Below are positions 13,633-28,494 of a stretch of 37,156 nucleotides of DNA, piece by piece. The notes under the pieces are model-generated. The model saw only the letters and a list, made by a program, of their open reading frames with translations, searched no databases and was not told the origin of the DNA. The DNA is taken from positions 1-37,156 of the forward strand of contig CALPYF020000041.1 in the NCBI GenBank assembly GCA_943327755.2, given 5' to 3'. Each line of letters starts with the position of its first letter. Position 1 is the stretch's first letter. The DNA is from Deinococcus hopiensis KR-140 (GTDB lineage: Bacteria; Deinococcota; Deinococci; Deinococcales; Deinococcaceae). Position numbers and translations under genes: made by a program.

Positions 13633-15963
13633 ATGATGCGTGCCCTGCTGCCCACCCTGCTGCTCTGCAGCGCCCTGCCCGCCGCCGCGCAGACCATCTG
13701 CGCCTCGCCTGCCGCGGCCGGCAACGTCAGTGGTCTGGGCGGCGTGGTGAACACGTACTACCCCTCACCCACGGCCGACACCACGCTGGGGGCGGGCACC
13801 ACCACCGTCCTCTTCGGCACAGCGCGGCGTGGCGCGGCCCAGGACGTCATGGCCGGTGATCTCCTGCTGGTCATGCAGATGCAGGGCGCGGACATCAACG
13901 CGACGAACACGGACAGTTACGGGGACGGCGTGGCCCTGGGGCCCGGCAGCGGGCAGCTGAGCAGCAACCTCTACGCCGGGCGGTACGAGTTCGTGACCGT
14001 CACGGCCGTGAATGCGGGCGGCAATGTCACGGTGCGAGGTCAGGGCGCGGGCGGCGGGCTGGTGAACACCTACGTGAGCCGCGCCGCGACCGCCACGCAG
14101 GGTGCGGCGCGTTATCAGGTGATCCGCGTGCCGCAGTACGGCAACCTGACGCTGGGTGCCACAGCCGTCACCGCCGACCCCTGGGACGGCACGGACGGCG
14201 GCGTGGTCGTGCTGGACGTGACCGGCACGCTCAACTGGAACGGGGGCAGCGTGAACGTCAGCGGGCTGGGGTTCCGCGGCGGGGGCGCGCAGCAGCTCGG
14301 CGGGGTGGGGACCGCGACCGGGTACACGAACCTCGACTACCGCAGCGTCGCCGCCGCGAACCTGAACGGCAACAAGGGCGAGGGCCTGGCGGGCACCCCC
14401 CGCTACGTGCTGAACCCGGTCACGAACACCCTGCTGGACACCGGTGTGGAGGGCTACCCGAACGGCAGCCGCGCGCGCGGCGCGCCCGGCAACGCGGGTG
14501 GCGGCGGCACCGACGGGAACCCCGCCAGCAACGACCAGAACAGCGGCGGCGGCGGCGGCGGCAACGGCGGCAGTGGCGGGCAGGGCGGCAACAGCTGGAG
14601 CAGCAACCTGGCGGTCGGAGGATTCGGCGGCAAGGCCGCACCCGCCAGCCTGAGCGCCCTGTTCATGGGTGGCGGGGGCGGCAGCGGGTCACGCAACAAC
14701 GGCAGCGGCGTGCAGGGCAGCGGCGGGGCGGGCGGCGGGATCGTGATCATCCGCGCCGGCCAGAGCGCCGGGACCGGCACGGTTACCGCGAACGGGAGGG
14801 CCGGCACGGCGTCCGACAACGACGGCGCGGGCGGGGGCGGCGCCGGAGGCACCGTGATCGTCATGACGGCCAGCGGCACCCTGAGTGGCGTGAGTGTCAG
14901 CGCCAGCGGTGGCAACGGCGGCAACGCCTGGCCGGCGCAGGCACCCGGCACGAACAACAGTGCCGCGCACGGCCCGGGCGGCGGGGGCGGCGGCGGGATC
15001 GTGTACACGAACGTGGCAGGGGCCAGCGTCACCGCGGCGAACGGCACGAACGGCACCTCTACGACGAACGTCGTCGCGTTCGGCGCGCAGCCGGGCGTGA
15101 CCGGCACGGTCCCCGGCGGCGTCCTGACCGGCGTCCAGGGCGCGCGTGAGGGCGCCGCCTGCCCGGTGCTGGGGGTCAGCAAGTCCACGAGTACACCCGC
15201 CGTGTGGCGCGGGGCGAAGGCCACGTACAGCGTCACCGTGACGAACACAGGCGGGGCGAGCAGCAGCGTGCGCGTGCAGGACACCCTCCCGGCGGGGTTC
15301 ACGCTGAGCGGCACGCCGGTCGTCACCCCGGCGGGGGCGCGGGTCACGACGGCGGACGCCAGCACCGCGACCGCACTGGACCTGAAGACCTTCCGGCTGG
15401 CGTACGGCGAGTCGCTGAACGTCACCTTCGACGCGCTGACCCCCACCGACCCGGCGCTGCGCGGCACGGTGTACCAGAACAGCGCGGCGGCCAGCACCAC
15501 GGACGCCGCCGGGAACGCCGTGACCGGCACGTACCTGGGGAGCAGCAGTTCCGCCGAGGACGTCCGCCTGCTGTTCCCCAGCCTGAAGGTCACGAAAGCC
15601 GTGCGGAACGTGACGCAGGACGAGAAGAAGACGCCGCCGGTCCGGAATTTCGGCACGAGCGGCGGCGGGTACCCCGGCGACCGCCTGGAGTACTGCCTGA
15701 CGTACCTGAACGACGGGGACGGCCCGCTGAACGGCGTGAACCTCACGGACAGCATCCCGGCGAACACGGCCGTCCTGACCGGCGCGTACGGGGCGGGCCT
15801 GGGCGTGCAGCTCACCCCGGCGTCCGGCGCGGTCGTGACGTACTCCAGCGCCGCCGACACGGACGCCGGGCAGCTGAGTCAGGCGGGCGGGCTGAGCATG
15901 GCGCTGGGGACCGTGGCGCAGGGCGCGTCCGGCACCGCCTGCTTCCAGGTGAGCGTCCGCTGA
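13633..15963 (+). CDS. Secreted glycine-rich protein with two C-terminal DUF11-type repeats
   Basis: The 776-aa protein begins with a signal peptide (MMRALLPTLLLCSALPAAAQ). A beta-rich N-terminal region follows. A striking Gly/Asn/Ser-rich region at about residues 276-456 contains runs such as GGGGGGNGGSGGQGGN alternating with GGGIVIIRAG-type strands. Two DUF11/isopeptide-type Ig-like modules follow, from about residue 511 (VSKSTSTPAVWRGAKATYSV) and from about 650 (LKVTKAVRNVTQDEKK) to the end. Such modules occur in cell-surface proteins. No sortase or membrane anchor is seen, so it may be released or held by an S-layer or outer membrane. It may act as an adhesin or matrix protein, by inference. 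It starts 170 bases from the divergent lptB. Confidence 0.82.
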   Translation: MMRALLPTLLLCSALPAAAQTICASPAAAGNVSGLGGVVNTYYPSPTADTTLGAGTTTVLFGTARRGAAQDVMAGDLLLVMQMQGADINATNTDSYGDGVALGPGSGQLSSNLYAGRYEFVTVTAVNAGGNVTVRGQGAGGGLVNTYVSRAATATQGAARYQVIRVPQYGNLTLGATAVTADPWDGTDGGVVVLDVTGTLNWNGGSVNVSGLGFRGGGAQQLGGVGTATGYTNLDYRSVAAANLNGNKGEGLAGTPRYVLNPVTNTLLDTGVEGYPNGSRARGAPGNAGGGGTDGNPASNDQNSGGGGGGNGGSGGQGGNSWSSNLAVGGFGGKAAPASLSALFMGGGGGSGSRNNGSGVQGSGGAGGGIVIIRAGQSAGTGTVTANGRAGTASDNDGAGGGGAGGTVIVMTASGTLSGVSVSASGGNGGNAWPAQAPGTNNSAAHGPGGGGGGGIVYTNVAGASVTAANGTNGTSTTNVVAFGAQPGVTGTVPGGVLTGVQGAREGAACPVLGVSKSTSTPAVWRGAKATYSVTVTNTGGASSSVRVQDTLPAGFTLSGTPVVTPAGARVTTADASTATALDLKTFRLAYGESLNVTFDALTPTDPALRGTVYQNSAAASTTDAAGNAVTGTYLGSSSSAEDVRLLFPSLKVTKAVRNVTQDEKKTPPVRNFGTSGGGYPGDRLEYCLTYLNDGDGPLNGVNLTDSIPANTAVLTGAYGAGLGVQLTPASGAVVTYSSAADTDAGQLSQAGGLSMALGTVAQGASGTACFQVSVR

Positions 15964-15998
15964 AGCGCCCGCCCGCGGCGGGTGGGTGCACGCAGGGC

Positions 15999-16004
15999 TA
16001 GACT
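15999..16004 (+). promoter_or_regulatory. Leaderless -10 box (TAGACT) for deoB
   Basis: TAGACT is followed by GGGGGC and the ATG at 16011. Confidence 0.6.
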
Positions 16005-16010
16005 GGGGGC

Positions 16011-17167
<1,157 letters not shown>

Positions 17168-17186
<19 letters not shown>

Positions 17187-17803
17187 CCCCCGAGGCGTTC
17201 AGCCTGACCCTGTCGCTGGGCGGGCGCTATGCGGGCGAGCAGCAGTGGGCGCTGCACGGCGAACGCAGCGCCCTGGTGGCGCGCGTGCAGACCGACTTCG
17301 GCGGGGTGCTGCCCGGCGTGCGGCGCGTGCAGACCAGCCGCATGCACCCCCGCCTGCTGACCAGTCTCGGGTACGCCGAGGGCGACGGACGGGGACGGCC
17401 CGGCTTCGAGGTGAGCTTCGACCGGCGCGTGGGCCTGATCACGCTGCGGCAGGGCCGCGACGAGGCCACGCAGCCCCTGACCACTGAGTACCACGACCCG
17501 GTCAGCCTGCTGCTGTGGCTGCGGCAGCTGACCGCGCAGGACGGCAGCGGCCCCGAGCGGACGCACGCGCAGCTGACCGGCGGACGCGTCCTGATCCAGC
17601 GCCTCCCGGACGCCGAGGTGGACGGCACGCCGTGCAGCGGCTACTTCCTGCGGCCCGGCAACGCCTACGTGTACGTCGAGCAGGACGCGCCGCACCGCCT
17701 GATGCGCCTGATCCAGCCGACCGATTTCGGCCCGGTCGAGGCGAACGCGCAGCCCGCCGGGCGCCGCACCGTGCAGGGCCGCGAACGCCGCCGCCGCGTG
17801 TGA
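17168..17803 (+). CDS. Uncharacterised protein overlapping the end of deoB
   Basis: The reading frame is open from just after a TGA at 17159-17161. It has protein-like sequence (FSLTLSLGGRYAGEQQWALH) well upstream of the first ATG/GTG, a GTG at 17276. The best-placed start is a CTG at 17168 with GGTGAG 6 bases before it, overlapping deoB by 19 bases and giving about 211 aa; starting at GTG 17276 would give 175 aa. The rhythm of strands, with DPVSLLLWLRQL near the middle, faintly resembles DUF3108 proteins, but no signal peptide is seen. The C-terminus is Arg-rich (GRERRRRV). The function is unknown; it is probably cotranscribed with deoB. Confidence 0.6.
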
Positions 17804-17954
17804 AGCCCGCAGCCAGGGTGATTCAGCCCGTCCGGCCTGCCCAGACCTGTGGGTGGGCCGCGCCGGGCGGCAGGTGCCACGATAGACCCCGGCCCGCCCC
17901 GCGTGTGGGGCGCCGCTTCTCCCACCCTCCTCTTCCCTGTCTACTGGAGTGACG

Positions 17955-20157
<2,203 letters not shown>

Positions 20158-20161
<4 letters not shown>

Positions 20162-20745
20162 GCGAGCAACTCCAGTTCGAGGGGCATCAGCCCAGCGATC
20201 CGGTCAGTCTGGTCGTCCGCCGCCGCATCCGCCCCGGGCAGGAGGCCGCGTACGAGGCGCTGCTCGCCGAGGCGAACGCCCTGCTGGCCCGCCTGCCCGG
20301 CCACCGCGGCACCGGCGTGATCCGCCCCGCGCCGGGCGAGCAGGAGTACACGCTGCTGGCCCGCTTCGACACGCTGACGAGCGCCGCCGCGTGGGAACTG
20401 TCCCCCGAGCGGGCCGCGTGGCTGGAGCGGATCGCGCCGCTGGTGGACGAGCACGTCAGTTTCGAGAAGCAGCCGGGCCTGGACTTCTGGTTCACGCCGC
20501 CCGCCGCCGCGAACCTGCGCCAGCCGCCCCGCTGGAAGATGGCGCTGCTGACCCTGGCGGCCCTGTACCCGGTGAGCGTCAGCACGTCCTGGCTGTTCGG
20601 CGAGGCGCTGAAACCCTGGCTGGGTCACCTCGTGATGCCGATCCGCGCCATTCCGCAGATGATCGTGGTCGTGCTGCTCATGACCTATCTGGTGATGCCC
20701 GCCGTGACGCGCTGGGCGACGCCGTGGCTGCGCGGCGGGAAGTAA
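20158..20745 (+). CDS. ABM-domain protein with C-terminal membrane helices
   Basis: The 195-aa protein has an N-terminal antibiotic-biosynthesis-monooxygenase (ABM) ferredoxin-like domain (about 15-110: SLVVRRRIRPGQEAAYEALL, then LLARFDTLTSAAAW). Two membrane helices follow, at about 123-142 and 155-180 (IPQMIVVVLLMTYLVMPAVT). The layout matches proteins annotated as ABM-type membrane proteins of unknown role; an enzymatic function is unproven. It is the last gene of the hisD operon and is followed by an 18-bp terminator stem. Confidence 0.83.
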
Positions 20746-20751
20746 CCGCAG

Positions 20752-20794
20752 CACAGTGAAGCCCCCCTCTGGACCCGAGGGGGGCTTCACTGTG
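20752..20794. terminator. 18-bp bidirectional terminator
   Basis: Perfect 18-base arms (20752-20769 and 20777-20794, CACAGTGAAGCCCCCCTC and its complement) flank a 7-base loop, midway between the convergent ABM and vanW genes. The run of Cs and Gs with TTCACTG or TTCAC arms can serve both strands. Confidence 0.85.
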
Positions 20795-20799
20795 GGCGT

Positions 20800-21948
20800 T
20801 CACTTCAGGCGCTTGTCCTTGGGGTTCACGCCGTACACGGCGCCCCAGGGTTTGTAGACGCTCTTGAGGGTGTCCTTGCTGACGACCTTCCCGCCGGCCT
20901 TGACGGTGCGGGTGATGACGCTGGTCATGCCCTGCATGGGCGTGTCGAGCAGGCGGCGGCCGCCGGGGGCGACGCGGTCGTCGGGTGTGTAGCTGGGGTC
21001 GGCGGGGGCCTTGAAGTCGGTGATGACGGGCTTGCTGATGTTCACGGTGCGGCCGGTGTTCGCGCCGAACACGTCGAAGCGTAGGGTCTTGGCGCGGGTG
21101 TCCCAGGCGGCCTGGATGAACAGGTGCTTGCCGGTGTCGTTCTTCATGCGCAGGTTCTTGCTGGGGGCGTACACGGTGGCCTCGAAGCCGACCGGGTCGT
21201 AGTACTTCACGCGGTGGCTGTGTTCGTGCCGTTCGGTGATGGGCAGGCCCGCCGCGTACAGCGCGCGGAAGATGGTGGTGCTGACCTGGCAGATGCCGCC
21301 GCCGTCCTCCTTGCTGAGCGTCCCGCCGCTGATCACGAAGCCCTTCACGAAGCCGGTGCTGGCGTCGATCTGCCCGATCTCCTCGTTGAAGTTGAATTCG
21401 TGACCGGGCGCGATGAAGAAGTTGTCGAGTTTGCTGGCGCCGACGAGGATGTTCTTCTCGCGGAAGTCGGGGCTGCCCGCGTAGTTGCTCGTGCCAGTCG
21501 CGACGTGCCACAGGACGCCCCGCTGGGCGAGGAGTTTCACGCTGCGGTCGGGGACGGCGCGCTTGACGACCACCTGCGCGGTGCCCTTGCCGCTCATGAT
21601 CGCTTTCAGGAGGTTGGCCTTGGTGGCGGCGCGGTCCAGGGTCCAGCCGGTCTGGTCGGTGGCGACCCAGCTGCCCTTCACGTTGCGGAACACGGCGGGT
21701 TTGGGCTTGCGGGCGTCGATGGTCTTCTGCATCCGGTCGAGGATGGGCGTGATGGTGGTGCTCAGGCGCTTCACCTTACGGGTCGCCTGCACGCCGGCGG
21801 CGGGCACCGCCCAGGATTTCACGATGGCCGTGGTCTTCAGCTCACCCTTGCGGATGGTGCTGACCTCATCTTTCAGGATCAGTTTGAAGTCGGCCGCGTG
21901 GGCGGTGGCGACCAGGGCAAGGGTCAGGGTGGTCAGAAGACGCTTCAC
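20800..21948 (-). CDS. VanW family protein, secreted
   Basis: The 382-aa protein has a signal peptide (MKRLLTTLTLALVATAHA). A region of about 20-140 resembles the VanW-associated peptidoglycan-binding type. The VanW domain (about 150-310) holds GGGICQVSTT at 217-226 with Cys220, NFFIAPGHEFNFNEEIG, and HSHRVKYYDPVGFEATVY. VanW proteins occur beside some vancomycin-resistance operons but their biochemical function is not established; a cell-wall role is inferred. No van genes are near. The start is GTG with TACGCT ending 7 bases upstream. A C-terminal extension after about 310 is of unknown function. Confidence 0.88.
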   Translation of the reverse strand: MKRLLTTLTLALVATAHAADFKLILKDEVSTIRKGELKTTAIVKSWAVPAAGVQATRKVKRLSTTITPILDRMQKTIDARKPKPAVFRNVKGSWVATDQTGWTLDRAATKANLLKAIMSGKGTAQVVVKRAVPDRSVKLLAQRGVLWHVATGTSNYAGSPDFREKNILVGASKLDNFFIAPGHEFNFNEEIGQIDASTGFVKGFVISGGTLSKEDGGGICQVSTTIFRALYAAGLPITERHEHSHRVKYYDPVGFEATVYAPSKNLRMKNDTGKHLFIQAAWDTRAKTLRFDVFGANTGRTVNISKPVITDFKAPADPSYTPDDRVAPGGRRLLDTPMQGMTSVITRTVKAGGKVVSKDTLKSVYKPWGAVYGVNPKDKRLK

Positions 21949-21955
21949 AGTTCTC

Positions 21956-21961
21956 AGCGTA
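21956..21961 (-). promoter_or_regulatory. Leaderless -10 box (TACGCT) for the vanW-family gene
   Basis: The hexamer ends 7 bases before the GTG at 21948 on the minus strand. Confidence 0.6.
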
Positions 21962-22026
21962 GGCAGGGGCGCCTGACGGGCCGTGAGGCGAGGTTACGCG
22001 AATCCTGAGCTGCCTTTACGGTGCGC

Positions 22027-23723
<1,697 letters not shown>

Positions 23724-23730
23724 GCCCCGC

Positions 23731-23736
23731 AGCTTA
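23731..23736 (-). promoter_or_regulatory. Leaderless -10 box (TAAGCT) for purE
   Basis: The hexamer ends 7 bases before the GTG at 23723 on the minus strand. The terminator of the upstream gene ends shortly before it. Confidence 0.6.
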
Positions 23737-23772
23737 GCGGGGTGCCCGGCCGCGCCGGGCGGGGCCGTCCAG

Positions 23773-23809
23773 AAAAGCGGCGCGGCCCGGGGACGGTCCC
23801 GGGCCGCGC
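23773..23809 (-). terminator. Intrinsic terminator of the 85-aa acidic protein gene
   Basis: The 12-bp perfect GC stem (23780-23791 with 23798-23809) is followed on the minus strand by CGC and TTTT. It isolates purEK from the gene upstream. Confidence 0.75.
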
Positions 23810-23823
23810 TGGCAGGAACGGGT

Positions 23824-24081
23824 TCAGCTCTCTTCGCTGGCGTCGCGGTTCTCGCGGGCGCGGCCGTCGTCGGCGTCGTCGCCGGACTCGATGAGCGCGT
23901 CGGGGCGCACGGCGGCGATCACGCCGCTGCCTGTGCCGGTCACCAGGGCGGGCACGACGGGCGCCTCCTCGGCGCGGCGGGCTTCACCCTCCACGGGGCT
24001 GTTGACGACGTTGCCGCTCTCCTGCTCGATCTCCTCGACGCTCTTGCCCAGGGGCGCGTCCCCATACCTGTTGTCGGTCAT
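23824..24081 (-). CDS. Acidic hydrophilic protein of unknown function, 85 aa
   Basis: The 85-residue protein begins MTDNRYGDAPLGKSVEEIEQ and is rich in Glu, Asp and Ala. It has a small hydrophobic stretch in the middle (VVPALVTGTGSGVIAAV) and an acidic tail ending ASEES. It looks largely disordered. A CAGACT box ends 7 bases before the ATG at 24081, a near match to the leaderless pattern; an upstream extension to 24354 would overlap the divergent gene. No family is recognised. Confidence 0.6.
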   Translation of the reverse strand: MTDNRYGDAPLGKSVEEIEQESGNVVNSPVEGEARRAEEAPVVPALVTGTGSGVIAAVRPDALIESGDDADDGRARENRDASEES

Positions 24082-24183
24082 GCCGCCCAGTCTGGGCCGC
24101 GCGGACGGGCGGCGGGGTGAGAGGCGCGCGCGGCGTCCCTTCACGTTGACCCGCACGGTTCCGCCGCGCCGGGCGCTGCCCGC

Positions 24184-24235
24184 TATGCTGTGACGCAGTG
24201 AAGCGCGCCGGACGTTCCGGGCGCCGAGGAAGGAG
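24184..24235 (+). promoter_or_regulatory. -10 box and ribosome-binding site of the Pro-rich membrane protein gene
   Basis: TATGCT (24184-24189) is a likely -10. AGGAG (24231-24235) lies 6 bases before the ATG at 24242. This is an ordinary leadered start, unlike many neighbours. Confidence 0.55.
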
Positions 24236-24241
24236 CCGATC

Positions 24242-25255
24242 ATGACCCAGCCCAGTGACCGCGCCGCGCAGACCCTGCGTGACCTTGGATTGACCGACGC
24301 CCCCCTGAGTGCCCTGGAGCGCGAGGACGCCCTGTTCGTCCTGACGCCCGACACGCTGCTCTTTCAGGATGCGGGCGGCACGCGCCGCGTGACCCTGCGG
24401 GACCTGACCCGCATCCACAGCGATCAGGAGGGCACCCTTCGGGTCGAGACGCCCGCTGGGACGGCGCTGAGTGCCAGCCTGCTGGGCTTCGATCCGGGAG
24501 CGGTGCAGACCTTCTTCGGCGGGGTGCGCGACGCGACCGCCCGCGCCAAGGAGCAGCCGACCTCGCCGCTGCCGCAGCCGGACGCCGCGAAGACCTTCGC
24601 CCCGGCGCCCACCCCCGCGCCCGCTCCTGCCCGGGCCGCGACACCGGCGCCCCGACCAGCCGAGCCGCAGCCGGAACCGCAGCGTCCAGCCCCGCAGTCC
24701 GCGCGCGCGCCCGAACCACAGGTCCTCCAGTCCCCGGTGCATACCGACCCGGCCCCCGCCCCGGTGGCGGACGCGCCGGTCCCGGCGGTGCAGGAGCGGC
24801 CCGCGCCCACGCCGGTCGTGATCTCCTCGTCGGCGTTCTCCCCCACCCGGCCCGACCCGAAGGGACCCGACCTGAGCAGGACCCCGGAGGCCCGGCCCGC
24901 GCCCGCCCCGGCCCCCACCTCGGCCCCCCCGGCGCCGGTCACGGCGGCCCCGGTGACCCCGATGGCCCCGACCCTGCGGGGTTCGGCGGGCGCGGCGGCG
25001 ACCCTGGCGCGTCAGGCGGACCTCGCCTCGGGCCTGCCGGGGCGCCTGCGGGTGCTGGGTGTGGTGCTCTTCCTGGGCGCGGTGGCGCTGGCGGTCTTCC
25101 AGTTCACGGGCGGCGAGCGGACGGCGGGCCTGTGGACGCTGCTGGCGGGCGGCGTGGGCACGATCGCGCTGGTGAGCCTCGCGGACATCGCGCGCCTGCT
25201 CGTCAGCCTCGCGCGGGCGGTCGGGGACGGCTCCGGCGTGATGGACGTTGACTGA
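24242..25255 (+). CDS. Pro-rich membrane protein of unknown function
   Basis: The 337-aa protein has three parts. An N-terminal globular domain (about 1-100: ALFVLTPDTLLFQDAGGTRRVTLRDLTRI) looks like a PH-like beta barrel. A long Pro/Ala-rich linker (about 105-245) is probably disordered. Two membrane helices lie near the C-terminus (about 265-283 and 290-312), and the tail is short. The cytoplasmic domain is therefore tethered by a long spacer. The start has a clear ribosome-binding site. Its last codons overlap the probable start of lysK. The role is unknown. Confidence 0.72.
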   Translation: MTQPSDRAAQTLRDLGLTDAPLSALEREDALFVLTPDTLLFQDAGGTRRVTLRDLTRIHSDQEGTLRVETPAGTALSASLLGFDPGAVQTFFGGVRDATARAKEQPTSPLPQPDAAKTFAPAPTPAPAPARAATPAPRPAEPQPEPQRPAPQSARAPEPQVLQSPVHTDPAPAPVADAPVPAVQERPAPTPVVISSSAFSPTRPDPKGPDLSRTPEARPAPAPAPTSAPPAPVTAAPVTPMAPTLRGSAGAAATLARQADLASGLPGRLRVLGVVLFLGAVALAVFQFTGGERTAGLWTLLAGGVGTIALVSLADIARLLVSLARAVGDGSGVMDVD

Positions 25256-26339
25256 CGGTGCCGTGCAGGACGCCCGTGACCTGCTGATCCGCGCGGTGGA
25301 GATCCCCTCGCTGTCCGGGCAGGAGGGCGAGGTCGCGGCGTTCCTGCGGGACTGGATGGCCGCGCGTGGCTTCGAGGCCCGCGTGGACGAGGCCGGGAAC
25401 GCGGTGGGCGAGCGGGGGCGCGGGCCGCTGACGGTGGCGCTGCTGGGTCACATGGACACCGTGCCGGGCGAGATTCCCGTGCACGTGGACGACGCGGGCG
25501 TGCTGCACGGGCGCGGCAGCGTGGACGCCAAGGGGCCGCTGTGCGCGTTCATGGCGGCCGTGGCGACCCTGCCGGACGAGGCGCTGGCGGCGGCGCGGTT
25601 CGTGGTGATCGGCGCGACCGAGGAGGAGGCGCCCAGCAGCCGGGGCGCGCGCCACATCCGCACGGTGCTGACGCCGGACGTGGTCCTGATCGGCGAGCCG
25701 AGCGCCTGGGAGGGCCTGACCCTGGGATACAAGGGGCGGCTGGTCGTGAAGGCGCAGGCGGTCAAGGAGAACTTCCACACCGCCGGGGACGGCAGCAGCG
25801 CCGGGGACGACCTGACCGAGGCGTGGTTCCGCGTGCGCGCGTGGGCGGCGGGGGCCGGGGAGCCGGGCGGCGTGTTCGGCGGCGTGCAGGCCACCATTCA
25901 GGATCTGGGGGCGGGCACGGACGGGCTGCGCCAGCGGGCGTGGGGCACCTTCGGGCTGCGCCTGCCGGTCAGTGTGAGCCCCGCGCAGGCGGAAACCGCG
26001 ATCCGCGCGGCGCTGGCCGACCTGGAGGGCCTGGAGCTGTCCTTCGTGGGGCACGAGACGGCGGTGCGGCACCCGAAGGACAACGCGTTGACGCGGGCGT
26101 TCCGAGTGGCGATCCGCGAGCAGGGCGGGAGTCCGGTGTTCAAGGTGAAGACCGGCACGAGCGACATGAACGTGGTCGCCGCGCACTGGCCCGTCCCGAC
26201 CCTGGCGTACGGTCCGGGGGACAGCGCGCTGGACCACACGCCCGAGGAACGCCTGGATCTCGCCGAGTACGACCGCGCGGTGGCGGTCCTGCGGGGCGCG
26301 CTGACGCGGCTGGCGCTGGGCGCGGCCAAGGCGGATTAA
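25248..26339 (+). CDS. lysK: [LysW]-lysine hydrolase (LysK), M20 family
   Basis: The 363-aa zinc amidohydrolase has metal ligands His68 (LGHMD), Asp93 (SVDAKGP), Glu126 in TEEEAPS, Glu150 in IGEPS and the late His in SALDHTPEER. The stretch KTGTSDMNVVAAHWPVPTLA is characteristic of LysK, which frees lysine (or ornithine) from the carrier protein LysW in the Thermus/Deinococcus alpha-aminoadipate pathway. No other lys gene is nearby. The start is uncertain: TTG at 25248, overlapping the previous stop by 8 bases, or GTG at 25263. M20 peptidases are similar, but the C-terminal motif favours LysK. Confidence 0.9.
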   Translation: MTDGAVQDARDLLIRAVEIPSLSGQEGEVAAFLRDWMAARGFEARVDEAGNAVGERGRGPLTVALLGHMDTVPGEIPVHVDDAGVLHGRGSVDAKGPLCAFMAAVATLPDEALAAARFVVIGATEEEAPSSRGARHIRTVLTPDVVLIGEPSAWEGLTLGYKGRLVVKAQAVKENFHTAGDGSSAGDDLTEAWFRVRAWAAGAGEPGGVFGGVQATIQDLGAGTDGLRQRAWGTFGLRLPVSVSPAQAETAIRAALADLEGLELSFVGHETAVRHPKDNALTRAFRVAIREQGGSPVFKVKTGTSDMNVVAAHWPVPTLAYGPGDSALDHTPEERLDLAEYDRAVAVLRGALTRLALGAAKAD

Positions 26340-26349
26340 AGAGACCTTC

Positions 26350-26376
26350 ATGCGGGCCACCCGGCGCGGCCCGCAT
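26350..26376 (+). terminator. Hairpin after lysK
   Basis: ATGCGGGCC (26350-26358) pairs perfectly with GGCCCGCAT (26368-26376) around a 9-base loop, 11 bases after the lysK stop. No T-run follows. The right arm overlaps a possible -10 box (CATGAT, 26374-26379). Confidence 0.5.
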
Positions 26377-26387
26377 GATCGGGGGCG

Positions 26388-26438
26388 ATGACCCCTCTGC
26401 CCTGTCCGCCCCTTCCGTCCCGCCTGCGGGGGCGCTGA
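26388..26438 (+). CDS. Possible upstream leader ORF of the SLC13 gene, 16 aa
   Basis: The ATG frame encodes MTPLPCPPLPSRLRGR and stops at TGA one base before the GTG of the permease gene. A CATGAT box lies 8 bases before its ATG, so a leaderless transcript could begin here. The Pro-rich peptide may stall ribosomes, or the ORF may simply deliver ribosomes to the GTG. It could be chance. Confidence 0.3.
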   Translation: MTPLPCPPLPSRLRGR

Positions 26439-26439
26439 C

Positions 26440-28176
<1,737 letters not shown>

Positions 28177-28192
28177 AACCCGTGCATGCCAG

Positions 28193-28226
28193 CGGGGCAC
28201 CACCTCTGACGTAGAGGGGTGCCCCG
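28193..28226. terminator. Bidirectional terminator between the SLC13 and 52-aa genes
   Basis: A stem of about 14 bp (28193-28207 with 28213-28226, one bulged A) has a 5-base loop between two convergent stops. TTC follows on the plus strand. Confidence 0.75.
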
Positions 28227-28240
28227 TTCAGGTGCCGCGT

Positions 28241-28399
28241 TCAGATGAACAGCGGCGCGTCGGGATCGTCGGGCAGCGGGCGGTCCTTGCGGGCCAGCAG
28301 GGCGGCGGCGGTGCCAATCCCGATGATCGCGCCCAGGGCAATCACGATCAGCGCCCAGGTCAGCGCGTGCGACGTGTCAGGATTGCGGTCTGAAGCCAT
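28241..28399 (-). CDS. Small single-pass membrane protein, 52 aa
   Basis: The 52-residue protein begins MASDRNPDTSHALTW. It has one long hydrophobic helix (about 14-36, with GAIIGIGTAAALL), then RKDRPLPDDPDAPLFI. Positive residues after the helix suggest an outside N-terminus and cytoplasmic tail. The ATG lies 6 bases after TATCCT, which favours this start in a much longer open frame. No family is recognised. Confidence 0.68.
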   Translation of the reverse strand: MASDRNPDTSHALTWALIVIALGAIIGIGTAAALLARKDRPLPDDPDAPLFI

Positions 28400-28405
28400 G
28401 CGCGC

Positions 28406-28411
28406 AGGATA
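28406..28411 (-). promoter_or_regulatory. Leaderless -10 box (TATCCT) for the 52-aa membrane protein
   Basis: The hexamer ends 6 bases before the ATG at 28399 on the minus strand. Confidence 0.6.
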
Positions 28412-28494
28412 CCAGCCTGCCGCCCGCGCGGTCCTTACACCGCGTTCAGGGTTCCGCGTGGGCGGACGGACCTCCGCTGGCAGGCGCGGGGACG

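Noticed and set aside
14460..15010. The GGC-rich repeats in the DUF11 gene as a tandem DNA repeat or CRISPR-like array
   Set aside because: They vary in length, stay in frame and encode a Gly-rich protein region, with no regular unit or spacer.
17804..17954. A T-box or histidine attenuator before hisD
   Set aside because: No His-codon leader peptide, T-box consensus or terminator with T-run could be recognised. Only GC-rich partial hairpins are present.
20752..20794. The 18-bp perfect inverted repeat as a transposon end
   Set aside because: It has a 7-base loop, lies exactly between two convergent stop codons and has no transposase or target duplication. A shared terminator explains it.
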